From NCBI GenBank assembly GCA_947168325.1, contig CAMVLN010000002.1, positions 1 to 49,245 of the forward strand: 49,245 nucleotides of DNA. Direction: 5' to 3'. Numbering within the stretch: position 1 is the stretch's first letter; each line of letters begins with the position of its first letter. Positions 36,954-45,476 of the stretch are shown here, piece after piece. The notes below the pieces were generated by a model. That model saw only the letters and a program-made list of their open reading frames with translations. It made no database searches and had not been told where the DNA came from. Both the position numbers and the translations under genes were made by a program. The stretch comes from an uncultured Elusimicrobia bacterium. Lineage in GTDB: Bacteria > Elusimicrobiota > Endomicrobiia > Endomicrobiales > Endomicrobiaceae.

Positions 36954-37478
36954 ATGAAAAAACTTTTGGGTTTATTTTTAATGTTTATTTTTGTTGTTGG
37001 CTGTTCTTCAAGACAAAGTGATTTGTCAAATTATGCAAAAGGTATAGAAGCTACAAAATCTAAACAATATGAACAAGCAATAAATTTTTTTAATAAAGCT
37101 GTAGATGAAGAAACAAATGTAGAAATAAAAGCTAGTGCTTTGTATAATATTGGTTTTTGTTATGGTATTATGAAAAATTATGAAAAAGAAATAGAATACT
37201 ATAAAAAATCTGTTGATGTATTTCCTGATTTTCAAGCAGGATTATATGATTTAGGCAAATACTACTATGATAACAATAATTTTGAAAGTGCATCAAAAAT
37301 GTTCTCTCATTTGGTTGAAGTAAATGATATTCATGAGGGGGCATATTATATGTTAGCATTAGTACAACTTGAGTTGAAAAAAAATGAAGAAGCTATGGCA
37401 AATATGAAAAAGGCAGCAGAATTAGATAGTCCAGAGGCAAAACAATTTTTAGAACAACAAGATAAAAATAGCATATAA
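36954..37478 (+). CDS. TPR-repeat lipoprotein
   Basis: 174 residues. The lipoprotein signal peptide is MKKLLGLFLMFIFVVGC with the acylated Cys at 17; most of the remainder is about four TPR units (SKQYEQAINFFNKAVDE, KNYEKEIEYYKKSVDVFP, NNFESASKMFSHLVE, KNEEAMANMKKAAEL). The ATG at 36954 has AGGGAGA 10-16 nt upstream and gives a proper lipobox; a longer frame starting within the previous gene would bury it. It is likely a membrane-tethered scaffold in the periplasm, specific function unknown. valS starts 6 nt later. Confidence 0.85.
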   Translation: MKKLLGLFLMFIFVVGCSSRQSDLSNYAKGIEATKSKQYEQAINFFNKAVDEETNVEIKASALYNIGFCYGIMKNYEKEIEYYKKSVDVFPDFQAGLYDLGKYYYDNNNFESASKMFSHLVEVNDIHEGAYYMLALVQLELKKNEEAMANMKKAAELDSPEAKQFLEQQDKNSI

Positions 37479-37484
37479 GGGCAA

Positions 37485-40145
37485 ATGATTATGGAAATGG
37501 AAAAAGTTTATGATTCAAAAAGAGTAGAAGAAAAATGGGTAAAATATTGGATAGAAAATAAAACATTTTCTTCTAAAATAGATAAAGATAAAAAATCTTT
37601 TACAATAGTTATTCCACCTCCAAATGTTACAGGTTCTTTACATATGGGGCATGCTTTAAATGATTCTTTGCAAGATGCGATTATAAGATTTAGAAAAATG
37701 CAAGGTTTTAATACATTGTGGGTTCCAGGAACAGACCATGGCGGAATTGCAACACAAACAGTTGTAGAAAAACTGCTTAAAAAAGAAGGTAAAACAAAAT
37801 ATGATTTAGGTAGAGAAAAATTTGTTAAAAAAATGTGGCAATGGAGACAAGAAACTGGTGACACAATTTTAGATCAATTGAAAAAGTTAGGTTGTGGACT
37901 TGATTGGGATAGAACAAGATTTACTATGGATGAGGCATGTTCTAAAGCTGTTAAAAGAGCATTCAAACAGTTTTATGATAAAGGTTTAATTTATAGAGGG
38001 AAAAGACTTGTTAATTGGTGTCCTAGGTGCAACACAGCATTGTCAGATATAGAAGTAGAATATCATCCTGAAAAAGGCAATTTATGGTACATAAAATATC
38101 CTATAAAAAATTCTAATGACTTTTTAACAGTTGCAACAACAAGACCAGAAACAATGATAGGAGACACAGCAGTTGCAGTTAATCCTAACGATGCTAGATA
38201 CAAAGATATTGTAGGCAAAACAATAATTCTTCCTTTAGTAGGCAGAGAAATAAAAGTAGTTGCAGATTATATTGTAGATATGCAGTTTGGAACAGGTGCT
38301 GTAAAAGTAACTCCTGCACATGATAATGTTGATTATGAAATAGCAAGAAGACATAATCTTGAAATACTTGAGGTTATAGATTCTAACGGTAATATGACGA
38401 ATTTAGTTGAAAAATATAAATGTATGCCTGCAAAAGAGGCAAGAGAAGCTATAGTCAGCGATTTAAAAGAGCAAGGGTATCTTATAAAAATAGAAGACTA
38501 TAGCCATAGTGTTGGCAAATGTTATAGATGTGGCACAACAATAGAACCTATAATGTCAGAACAATGGTTCTTAAGAGTTGAAGAAATGTCTAAAAGAGCA
38601 TCACAAGTAGCGAAAAACGATAAAGTAAAATTTTATCCTGCATCTTGGAAAAAGCCTTACACATTGTGGTTAGATAATTTAAGAGATTGGTGCATAAGCA
38701 GGCAAATTTGGTGGGGGCACAGAATACCTGTTTTTTATTGTATTGACGAAAAAGGTGATAAAACAAGTTGCCCACCTATAGTTGAACAAAATACACCAAC
38801 AAAATGCCCCAATTGTGGAAATACCCATTTAGTTCAAGATAACGATGTATTAGATACATGGTTTTCTTCTGCTATGTGGCCTTTTAGTGTTTTTAATTGG
38901 GGAGAAAAACCTGACAATGAAGAACTAAAATACTATTATCCTACAGGGGTTCTTGTAACTGGTCATGAGATACTTTATTTGTGGGTAGCAAGAATGGTTC
39001 AGATGGGACTTGAATTTTTAGATGATATTCCATTTAGTGATGTTTTTATTCATGGTATAGTTAGAGATAAACATGGACTAAAGATGTCTAAATCTAAAGG
39101 TAATGTTATAAATCCACTTGAAATTATGAATGAATTCGGGACAGATTCGTTAAGATTTGCTCTGTCACAATCAGCAGCACCTGGACGAGATATGCAAATA
39201 TCAAATGACTCGTTTTTAGCAGCAAGAAACTTTGCAAACAAAATTTGGAATGCTTCAAGATTTATTTTTATGAATAAAGGTAATATTGAAGTGCCACAAG
39301 AACCAATAGTTAAAGAAACATCAGATAAATGGATTTTAGATGAATACAATAAAACAATTAAAACAGTAACCTATTCGTTTGAACATTATGATATAGATGT
39401 TGTTTCAAGAACACTTTACGATTTTGTTTGGACAAAATTCTGTGATTGGTATATAGAACTTTCAAAAATTAGAATGACTTCTATAAACATTGAAGAAAAG
39501 AGACAAGTGTTATCTGTTCTTATATATATTTTGAAAGGTACAATAAAAATGTTAGCACCTATTATGCCATTTATTTGCGATGAGTTATGGTCAATATTAA
39601 ATAATACTAAAGAAAGTATTGTAAAATCATCTTTTCCAATATACAATGAAAAGTTTGTTTTTTCAAACGAAGCAAATCAAATGGCAATAGTTCAAGAAAT
39701 AGTTTCTAAAATAAGAAATGTTAGAAGTGAAATGAATATTTCACCAGCAGCTTTTATTACAACAAAAATAAATGTACTGGATGAAAGCAAATTGCCAGTG
39801 GTAGATTTTAATAAAAATTATATTAAAGCATTAGGTAAAATAAAAAATTTGATTATTGGCAAAAATATAGCAAGAGAAAAAAATTCTGCTTTAACAGTTG
39901 CTACGGGATTGGAAATATTTATACCTTTAGAAGGACTTATAGATATAGAAAAAGAAAAAACAAGAATTTCAAAAGAAATAAAAAATATTATATTAGAGCA
40001 AGAAAAGTATAATAAAAAATTGTCTAATCCAAACTTTATTGCAAAAGCTCCCAAAACAGAAGTTGAAAGAATAAAACAGAAACTTTTAGATACACAAAGT
40101 AAAATTGCTACATTAAAAGAAACTTTAAAGAATTATGAAAAATAA
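37485..40145 (+). CDS. valS: Valyl-tRNA synthetase
   Basis: 886-residue class I synthetase. The HIGH motif is H53-M-G-H56 (PPPNVTGSLHMGHAL) and KMSKS is K533-S537. The editing CP1 domain shows TTRPETMIGDTAVAVNP and FGTGAVKVTPAHD. A zinc-knuckle-like CRYCGT-type pair and a CPNCGNTH pair occur in the CP region. The C-terminal ~70 residues form the coiled coil (IDIEKEKTRISKEIKNII) typical of ValRS. Start: ATG 37485 and further in-frame ATGs at 37491 and 37497; the true one is unresolved by a few residues. Confidence 0.97.
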   Translation: MIMEMEKVYDSKRVEEKWVKYWIENKTFSSKIDKDKKSFTIVIPPPNVTGSLHMGHALNDSLQDAIIRFRKMQGFNTLWVPGTDHGGIATQTVVEKLLKKEGKTKYDLGREKFVKKMWQWRQETGDTILDQLKKLGCGLDWDRTRFTMDEACSKAVKRAFKQFYDKGLIYRGKRLVNWCPRCNTALSDIEVEYHPEKGNLWYIKYPIKNSNDFLTVATTRPETMIGDTAVAVNPNDARYKDIVGKTIILPLVGREIKVVADYIVDMQFGTGAVKVTPAHDNVDYEIARRHNLEILEVIDSNGNMTNLVEKYKCMPAKEAREAIVSDLKEQGYLIKIEDYSHSVGKCYRCGTTIEPIMSEQWFLRVEEMSKRASQVAKNDKVKFYPASWKKPYTLWLDNLRDWCISRQIWWGHRIPVFYCIDEKGDKTSCPPIVEQNTPTKCPNCGNTHLVQDNDVLDTWFSSAMWPFSVFNWGEKPDNEELKYYYPTGVLVTGHEILYLWVARMVQMGLEFLDDIPFSDVFIHGIVRDKHGLKMSKSKGNVINPLEIMNEFGTDSLRFALSQSAAPGRDMQISNDSFLAARNFANKIWNASRFIFMNKGNIEVPQEPIVKETSDKWILDEYNKTIKTVTYSFEHYDIDVVSRTLYDFVWTKFCDWYIELSKIRMTSINIEEKRQVLSVLIYILKGTIKMLAPIMPFICDELWSILNNTKESIVKSSFPIYNEKFVFSNEANQMAIVQEIVSKIRNVRSEMNISPAAFITTKINVLDESKLPVVDFNKNYIKALGKIKNLIIGKNIAREKNSALTVATGLEIFIPLEGLIDIEKEKTRISKEIKNIILEQEKYNKKLSNPNFIAKAPKTEVERIKQKLLDTQSKIATLKETLKNYEK

Positions 40146-40197
40146 TAAAAAATATATTGATTCCACAATTTTTTAGAAAGTAGATAGCAGTAAATGG

Positions 40198-40275
40198 ATG
40201 TTTTTTGATGGATATGAAAAGCAAGAAATTATAAATATTATTAAAAAGTATAATTTAAAAATTATTAAATCGTAA
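40198..40275 (+). pseudogene. Possible gene remnant after valS
   Basis: An open stretch from 40177 (after a TAG) to the TAA at 40273-40275, containing an ATG at 40198 and ending EKQEIINIIKKYNLKIIKS. It has protein-like amphipathic character and vaguely resembles the C-terminus of HemK/PrmC-type methyltransferases, but it is too short and has no ribosome site. It may be a decayed gene end or chance. Confidence 0.18.
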
Positions 40276-40303
40276 ATTACAGCTTACAGATGTTTTTTAT
40301 AGC

Positions 40304-40339
40304 AATTACAAATGTCGTTGTATCTTTACAACTGTAATT
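40304..40339 (+). promoter_or_regulatory. Inverted repeat upstream of the peptide gene
   Basis: AATTACA (40304-40310) and GTTGTA (40317-40322) pair with the contiguous TACAAC-TGTAATT (40327-40339), giving 13 bp with a 6-nt bulge and a 4-nt loop. It lies ~20 nt upstream of the predicted -35 of the peptide gene. It could be an operator or a weak terminator for valS. Confidence 0.4.
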
Positions 40340-40357
40340 ATAAATGATTGCACAATG

Positions 40358-40386
40358 TTGCAAAAAAAAAATTTTTTTTCTAGAAT
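40358..40386 (+). promoter_or_regulatory. Predicted promoter of the peptide/radical SAM operon
   Basis: -35 TTGCAA (40358-40363) and -10 TAGAAT (40381-40386) are separated by exactly 17 nt, and the spacer is almost entirely A10T8 (40362-40379 overlapping the box edge). A start near 40393 would leave a ~28-nt leader before the GTG. Plausible, but the spacer's poly-A/T nature makes it unusual. Confidence 0.4.
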
Positions 40387-40420
40387 TAAAAAGATTGAAT
40401 TAAAATATTAAGAGGTATTT

Positions 40421-40528
40421 GTGAATAAAAAAATAAATAAAAAAAGTAAAGTCTGGATAAAACCAAAACTTATGAAGATAAAAACAGGGTTGGATTCGGC
40501 AATAACAGCGACTGATATGTCATATTAG
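40421..40528 (+). CDS. Putative RiPP precursor peptide (35 residues)
   Basis: A 35-codon ORF starting with GTG, with AGAGGT (40411-40416) 4 nt before it, ending at a TAG 44 nt before the radical SAM/SPASM gene on the same strand. The N-terminal third is very basic (seven Lys in the first ten to fourteen residues). The centre is W12-I-K-P15-K-L17, then G23-L-D25; the C-terminal part is Ser/Thr/Asp-rich and ends D32-M-S-Y35. W-x-K-P followed eight residues later by G-[hydrophobic]-[acidic] is the arrangement in PqqA, the PQQ precursor modified by the radical SAM/SPASM enzyme PqqE, and P-x-L also occurs in lasso-type leaders. Modification sites would most likely lie in residues 24-35. The function is inferred from size, motif and position only. 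Confidence 0.6.
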   Translation: MNKKINKKSKVWIKPKLMKIKTGLDSAITATDMSY

Positions 40529-40572
40529 TAAATAACAGTTTAATGTAAACTATTTAAAAATGGGGGAATTTT

Positions 40573-42183
40573 ATGAATAATACGGAGTTAGCAAAAGGAT
40601 TAATAAATAGTAATAAATTAAAAGAAGCAGAAAGCATATTATTGGGCTTGGAAGATAAGTATTCTGTGTTTGAATTGGCAAGGTTAAGACAAATACAAGG
40701 AAAAGATATAGAAGCTGAAAAATTATTTTTGAAAACACTTCAAATATCTCCAGAAATAAAAGGGCAAATAGAAAGTGATACAAACTTAGAGTTAGCAAGA
40801 ATCTATGCAAGGCAGAGAAAAGTAGATTTAGCTACTCAGATGTATTTGAAGGTAACAGATAGGATAAATAGTGAAAGGAACATATATAAAGAATTAGGAA
40901 ATTTATATATGCAAGTAAGGGATTATCCGAAAGCTAGAGATAGTTATAAAAGAGCATTATCAATTTTTCCAAAAGATATAGATGTAGCACTAAATTTGGG
41001 AATAGCATATAGAATGTTAGGGCAAGATGAAAAAGCAGAGGAATTGTTTAGTGCTTTGTTAAAAATAAAAGAAATAAGACAAGATAAGTTTATGTATAAC
41101 AAAGTATTAAATGAATATGAGATATTGTTAAAGAGAGAATATTTGGAGTCTCATCCTAGCCAAATAATGAATACAATAACAAACAGATGTAATATAGGAT
41201 GCAGATCATGTGATATATGGAAAGATAGCAATTGGCAACAGAATGAAAAAAGAATGAAAGAAGTAGTGGATTTGTTCCCATATTTGGAGCAAGCATCATG
41301 GTTAGGAGGAGAAGCTTTTTTGTACAAAGGTTTTGAAGATATATTAGAAGAAGGGTTTAAATATAAAAATATGGAGCAAACGATACTAACAAATGGGTTG
41401 TTGTTGACAAAAAATAGTTTAGAGAAGTTGTTAAAAGAGAAAGTTGTATTGTGGATATCGATAGATGCAGGTAAAAAAGAGACCTATGAGTATTTAAGAA
41501 GAGGTGCAAGTTGGAATAAACTTTGTAAGAATTTAGAGATGATAAAAGAAGCAAAAGAGTCAAGAAAGAGCAGTGGAAACAAAGTAAATATGAAGACTTT
41601 GTACAATGCAGTAATAAGTAAGAGTAATTATACCGAGATGATGGAAATGTTAGAAATGGCGAAGAAATATTCTTTTGATAGAATAAGATTTCAACCAATA
41701 TTTGGGACAGGAGAAGAAAATATATTTTTAAACAAAGATTTGAAAGCAATCAAATATATATATGATTTATTAGATTTGTTAAAAGCAAGAGCAGAAGAAT
41801 ACGAAATAGAAGTAATATTTGACTCTTTATTTCCAACAAAAGAGCATCCGATATATAGAGATTTAAATATGAAGTATGTGGAAAATAATAATTATTCGTT
41901 GAGAAAGACAGCAAGAAAAGTAGTAAGTTGTATGTCTCCATGGAAGAAAGTGGTAATAGATAGTAAAGGGACGATGAGAATGTGTATAAATAGTAACGAT
42001 TATTTAGGCGACAGTGAAAAAGAAACGATAAAAAATTTTTGGAACAATGAAGGAATGCAAACATACAGAAGATGTTTTGGCAAGCTAATGGGATGTTCAG
42101 GAAAATATTACAAGATGAGTTTTAGTGGGCCTGAAGATGTTCTTGATGATGTTGATACTGATATTGATGTAGCAGAATGTTAG
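40573..42183 (+). CDS. TPR-radical SAM/SPASM protein, probable peptide maturase
   Basis: 536 residues. Residues ~1-185 form about five TPR helices pairs (SNKLKEAESILLG, KDIEAEKLFLKTL, RKVDLATQMYLKV, YPKARDSYKRALSIFP, QDEKAEELFSALL). The radical SAM core begins near 196: triad C206-x3-C210-x2-C213 (NRCNIGCRSC) and SAM-binding GGE at 245-247. A SPASM-like region follows with cysteines 453, 471, 501 and 508 (SCMSPWKKVVIDSKG, MRMC, RRC, MGC), plus a terminal C536 after an acidic tail. SPASM proteins usually modify peptides. A strong GGGGGA ribosome site (40562-40567) lies 5 nt before the ATG. Leucine is often TTG here, unlike neighbours by eye, hinting at transfer. No RRE, peptidase or exporter is adjacent. 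Confidence 0.85.
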   Translation: MNNTELAKGLINSNKLKEAESILLGLEDKYSVFELARLRQIQGKDIEAEKLFLKTLQISPEIKGQIESDTNLELARIYARQRKVDLATQMYLKVTDRINSERNIYKELGNLYMQVRDYPKARDSYKRALSIFPKDIDVALNLGIAYRMLGQDEKAEELFSALLKIKEIRQDKFMYNKVLNEYEILLKREYLESHPSQIMNTITNRCNIGCRSCDIWKDSNWQQNEKRMKEVVDLFPYLEQASWLGGEAFLYKGFEDILEEGFKYKNMEQTILTNGLLLTKNSLEKLLKEKVVLWISIDAGKKETYEYLRRGASWNKLCKNLEMIKEAKESRKSSGNKVNMKTLYNAVISKSNYTEMMEMLEMAKKYSFDRIRFQPIFGTGEENIFLNKDLKAIKYIYDLLDLLKARAEEYEIEVIFDSLFPTKEHPIYRDLNMKYVENNNYSLRKTARKVVSCMSPWKKVVIDSKGTMRMCINSNDYLGDSEKETIKNFWNNEGMQTYRRCFGKLMGCSGKYYKMSFSGPEDVLDDVDTDIDVAEC

Positions 42184-42980
42184 TAGTTAGAAATATTTGC
42201 TGGTTAGAGTTTCATCTAACGAGTCTGATGTTGTAGGATTTTGTTAGTTTTTTAAATTACTTGTGAGTTGTTTTAGGAAGTTTTATAATTTTTTTTAAAG
42301 TGTGTTTTAAAGTGCAGTGTTTTAAAAAAAATTCTCTTTGAGAAGTTCTGTGTTTGGTTAAAGTCTTTTTAGTGTTTTTATTTTTATAAAGTATTATCAG
42401 TTAGGATCTTTTTATGAAAAAGAATTGATTGGTTTGCTTTATGAGTTATAAGTTTCTCTTTTTTCCCTTTTTTAAAAAGAAAATGCTTGTGTTTAGATGT
42501 ATTTAAAAATAACAAACAGAACAGTGTAATATAGAAACAGTTTAAAGTATTTTTATGTTTGTAAATATATAAATGTGCAATTATATTCAGTTTCAACAAA
42601 TAAAATAATTCATCTTATGTTATAGATTTCTTAAGTATTCAAACTACTATTATTTTTTGTGAGTAACTTTGTGGAAAATATAGAAAAATTATGCTTGATA
42701 ATTAATGGTTTTGTAGTTCTGTAGAAGGAACTAAATAAAAAGTTTCTTGCTTTATAAAAAATATAGTAAGATGATTATTGTTTTTTCTTTACACATGCAC
42801 TTTAGTTTGTGATGAAATTATAATGACAGAACATTGTACAAGAGAAACTTTTCTTTTACATATAAATTCTTTTAATTCTATAATGTAATATTAATTCGTT
42901 TATATTAGCCTTTCGTCCTTTTTTAGTTTATAAAAAGTTTATTTTTGTTTTTGTTGCTGATTCCTTTTTTATTTGATAAA
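42184..42980. other. ~800-nt intergenic region after the radical SAM gene
   Basis: No supportable gene on either strand; the longest minus-strand frame (71 codons, ~42384-42599) looks like low-complexity shadow. The plus strand is rich in T and G for the first ~300 nt, unlike other gaps. Short hairpins: GTTAGA/TCTAAC (42203-42220), TTCTC/GAGAA (42332-42344), TAGTTC/GAACTA (42714-42733). This is the longest non-coding stretch in the window and could hold a decayed gene or an untranslated RNA. Confidence 0.45.
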
Positions 42981-43466
42981 ATGGGCACAATGAAGCTTTG
43001 TATTAAGAAAATTTTACAGAAAAACAACATTGCATATCTAAAGTTTATAGATAAGAAAAATTCTTCTGTAGCAGAAAAATTTAAAAATATTCCTTGTCAA
43101 GAAAGGGCAGTTTTACTACCACATTGTATGAGGAATAGCAAACAATGTAAAGCACTAGATGAAGGAACTTTTTATAGTTGTGCTAAGTGTGGTTGCTGTA
43201 AAATAGCACAAATACAAAAACTTGCAGAAGAACTTGGTTATCGAAAAGTTTATATAATGAAAGGTGGAAAAGCAATACATAATATTTTAGTTGAACAAAA
43301 AATAAAGGCAGTTGTTGCTGTTGCTTGTCACTTTGAGGGTGTGCAGGGTATAAAAATGACAGACAGTTTAAAAGTGATAGCACAATTTATACCGTTGCTT
43401 AAAGATGGTTGTTATAATACAGATGTTGATGTTAATGATGTTGAAAAAATAATGAATATAATTTAG
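42981..43466 (+). CDS. DUF116 family Cys-rich protein
   Basis: 161 residues. Conserved DUF116 features are PCQERAVLLPHCMRNSKQCKA, then the cysteine cluster YSCAKCGCCKIAQIQKLAEELGYRKVYIMKGGKA, and AVVAVACHFEGVQGIKM. Six or more cysteines arranged in this way probably bind metal or an Fe-S cluster. DUF116 proteins occur mainly in anaerobes and are of unknown function, sometimes encoded with lipoate or radical SAM genes. The frame is open to a TTG at 42945; ATG 42981 or 42990 is more likely, but none has a clear ribosome site. Confidence 0.8.
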   Translation: MGTMKLCIKKILQKNNIAYLKFIDKKNSSVAEKFKNIPCQERAVLLPHCMRNSKQCKALDEGTFYSCAKCGCCKIAQIQKLAEELGYRKVYIMKGGKAIHNILVEQKIKAVVAVACHFEGVQGIKMTDSLKVIAQFIPLLKDGCYNTDVDVNDVEKIMNII

Positions 43467-43629
43467 CAGAATTTTTGAGAGTTTATTGTAAAAAACACTT
43501 TATGCTTTTTAAGTTTATAATTTATGATATAGAATGTTAAAGGTACAAATTTTTCTGTTGTATTATAAATTTTATACAAAGTAAGAAAGTTTTTATATAT
43601 TATATTTTTATACTAAATTGGAGTTGTCA

Positions 43630-45282
43630 GTGGATAAATTAAAATTTACAGAATTAAATTTAAGTCAAGAAATATTAAAAGCGGTGACTGATATGGGTTT
43701 TGAGGAAGCAAGTCCTATACAATCGCTTGCAATACCAAAAATGATAGAAGGTGTAGATATTATAGGACAAGCACAAACAGGGACTGGAAAAACTGCAGCA
43801 TTCGGTATTCCTATTCTTGAAAAAATTTCGCCAAAAGAAAAAAAAGTTCAAGCTCTTATTATGTGCCCTACAAGAGAATTAGCAATACAAGTTGCAGAAG
43901 AGTTAAAATCTTTGTCAAAATATAAAAAAGGAATAAATATTGTTCCCGTTTATGGTGGGCAACCGATAGGTAGACAAATGCTTGCACTTAATAAAGGTGC
44001 ACACATTGTTATTGGCACACCGGGAAGAATAATTGATCATATAGAAAGGAAAACAATAAAATTAGATAACACAAGAATTGTTGTTTTAGATGAAGCAGAT
44101 GAGATGCTTGATATGGGTTTTAGAGATGATATAGAACTAATACTTGGCTCGTTGCCACAACAAAAGCAAACAGCATTTTTTTCTGCAACAATGCCAAGAG
44201 AATTTTTATCTTTAACAAGAAAATATCAAAAAAGTCCAATAAATATAAAAGTTGTTCACGAAAAACTTACAGTTCCACAAATAGAGCAATTGTACTGTGA
44301 AGTTAGAGAACATCAAAAACTTGAAGCTCTTGCAAGATGTATAGATATGGCAGATGCAAAACTTTCGTTAGTATTTTGTAATACTAAAAGAAGGGTGGAT
44401 GAAGTAACAGCACAACTACAAGTTAGAGGATATTCTGCAGATGCTATTCATGGGGATATGACTCAAACTCAAAGAGATAGAGTTATGGACAAGTTTAGAA
44501 ATTGCAAAATAGAAATTCTTGTTGCCACAGATGTTGCAGCAAGGGGTATAGATGTTGATGATGTTGAGGCTGTTTTTAATTTTGATATTCCACAAGATAT
44601 AGAATCTTATGTTCACAGAATAGGTAGAACAGGCAGGGCAGGAAGAACGGGTAAAGCATATAGTTTTGTGGCTGGTAAAGATATTTATAAAATTAGAGAT
44701 ATCCAAAGATATACAAAAGTTAATATAACTAGAATGCCGGTTCCTTCTCTTGCAGATGTTGAAAATATTAAAATATCTTCGTTTATGGAAAAACTTAAAG
44801 AAACTTTAAAGAAGAATACTTTTGAAAAGTATGTTTCAAAAATAGAATCTTTAATAACAGATAATACTACATCTGTAGATGTTGCAGCAGCATTGTTTGA
44901 AATGATGTTACAAGTAGAAAATCCTGAAAAACACGAAGATATAGATATGAATGTAAATTATCATAAAAGAGACTTTTTTAGAGATAAAAATTTAAAACAG
45001 AAAAATTCAAGAAACAATAGAAACAGACATGGATTAGAAACAGGAATGGCTAGACTTTTCATAAATATAGGTAAAAATAAAAATGTTAGAGCTGGTGACT
45101 TTGTTGGTGCAATAGCAGGTGAAGCACAAATGAATGGCGATTTAGTTGGAGCAATAAATATATTTGATAAGTATACTTTTGTTGATGTTCCAAAAGAATA
45201 TGAACAAAAAGTAATAGATGCTTTAAATAATAGTAATATAAAAGGTAACAAAGTAAAAGTAGAAAAAGCTCAAAGTAGATAA
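43630..45282 (+). CDS. DEAD-box RNA helicase with DbpA-type RNA-binding domain (DeaD/CsdA-like)
   Basis: 550 residues. The RecA-like core carries the Q motif (GFEEASPIQSLAIP), AQTGTGKT, PTRELAIQ, GTPGR, DEAD (VLDEADEMLDMGF), SAT, ATDVAARGIDV and HRIGRTGRAG. A linker of ~100 residues leads to a C-terminal RRM-like DbpA domain: ARLFINIGKNKNVRAGDFVGAI ... FVDVPKEYEQKVIDAL. These helicases remodel rRNA/ribosomal precursors and mRNA in the cold. The GTG at 43630 is chosen because GGAG (43620-43623) is 6 nt upstream; the frame extends four codons to a TTG. Confidence 0.92.
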   Translation: MDKLKFTELNLSQEILKAVTDMGFEEASPIQSLAIPKMIEGVDIIGQAQTGTGKTAAFGIPILEKISPKEKKVQALIMCPTRELAIQVAEELKSLSKYKKGINIVPVYGGQPIGRQMLALNKGAHIVIGTPGRIIDHIERKTIKLDNTRIVVLDEADEMLDMGFRDDIELILGSLPQQKQTAFFSATMPREFLSLTRKYQKSPINIKVVHEKLTVPQIEQLYCEVREHQKLEALARCIDMADAKLSLVFCNTKRRVDEVTAQLQVRGYSADAIHGDMTQTQRDRVMDKFRNCKIEILVATDVAARGIDVDDVEAVFNFDIPQDIESYVHRIGRTGRAGRTGKAYSFVAGKDIYKIRDIQRYTKVNITRMPVPSLADVENIKISSFMEKLKETLKKNTFEKYVSKIESLITDNTTSVDVAAALFEMMLQVENPEKHEDIDMNVNYHKRDFFRDKNLKQKNSRNNRNRHGLETGMARLFINIGKNKNVRAGDFVGAIAGEAQMNGDLVGAINIFDKYTFVDVPKEYEQKVIDALNNSNIKGNKVKVEKAQSR

Positions 45283-45476
45283 GGGTATCAATGATATTTT
45301 TTATACAAAAGTGGAAGATTAAAAAATTGTTTAAAAAGTTGAATTGTAGTATAAAAAGTTAAAACAATTTTATAGTTGAAGCAGTTTAATGAATAAGGTA
45401 GTTAATCATATTTCATCATTGATTAAATTTATTATAGTATATAGGCTAAAAGTTGCGAACCAGTTTTGGAGGTATT

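Noticed and set aside
42384..42599. 71-codon minus-strand ORF in the gap after the radical SAM gene
   Set aside because: Low-complexity Lys/His/Leu composition, no ribosome site and no family pattern.
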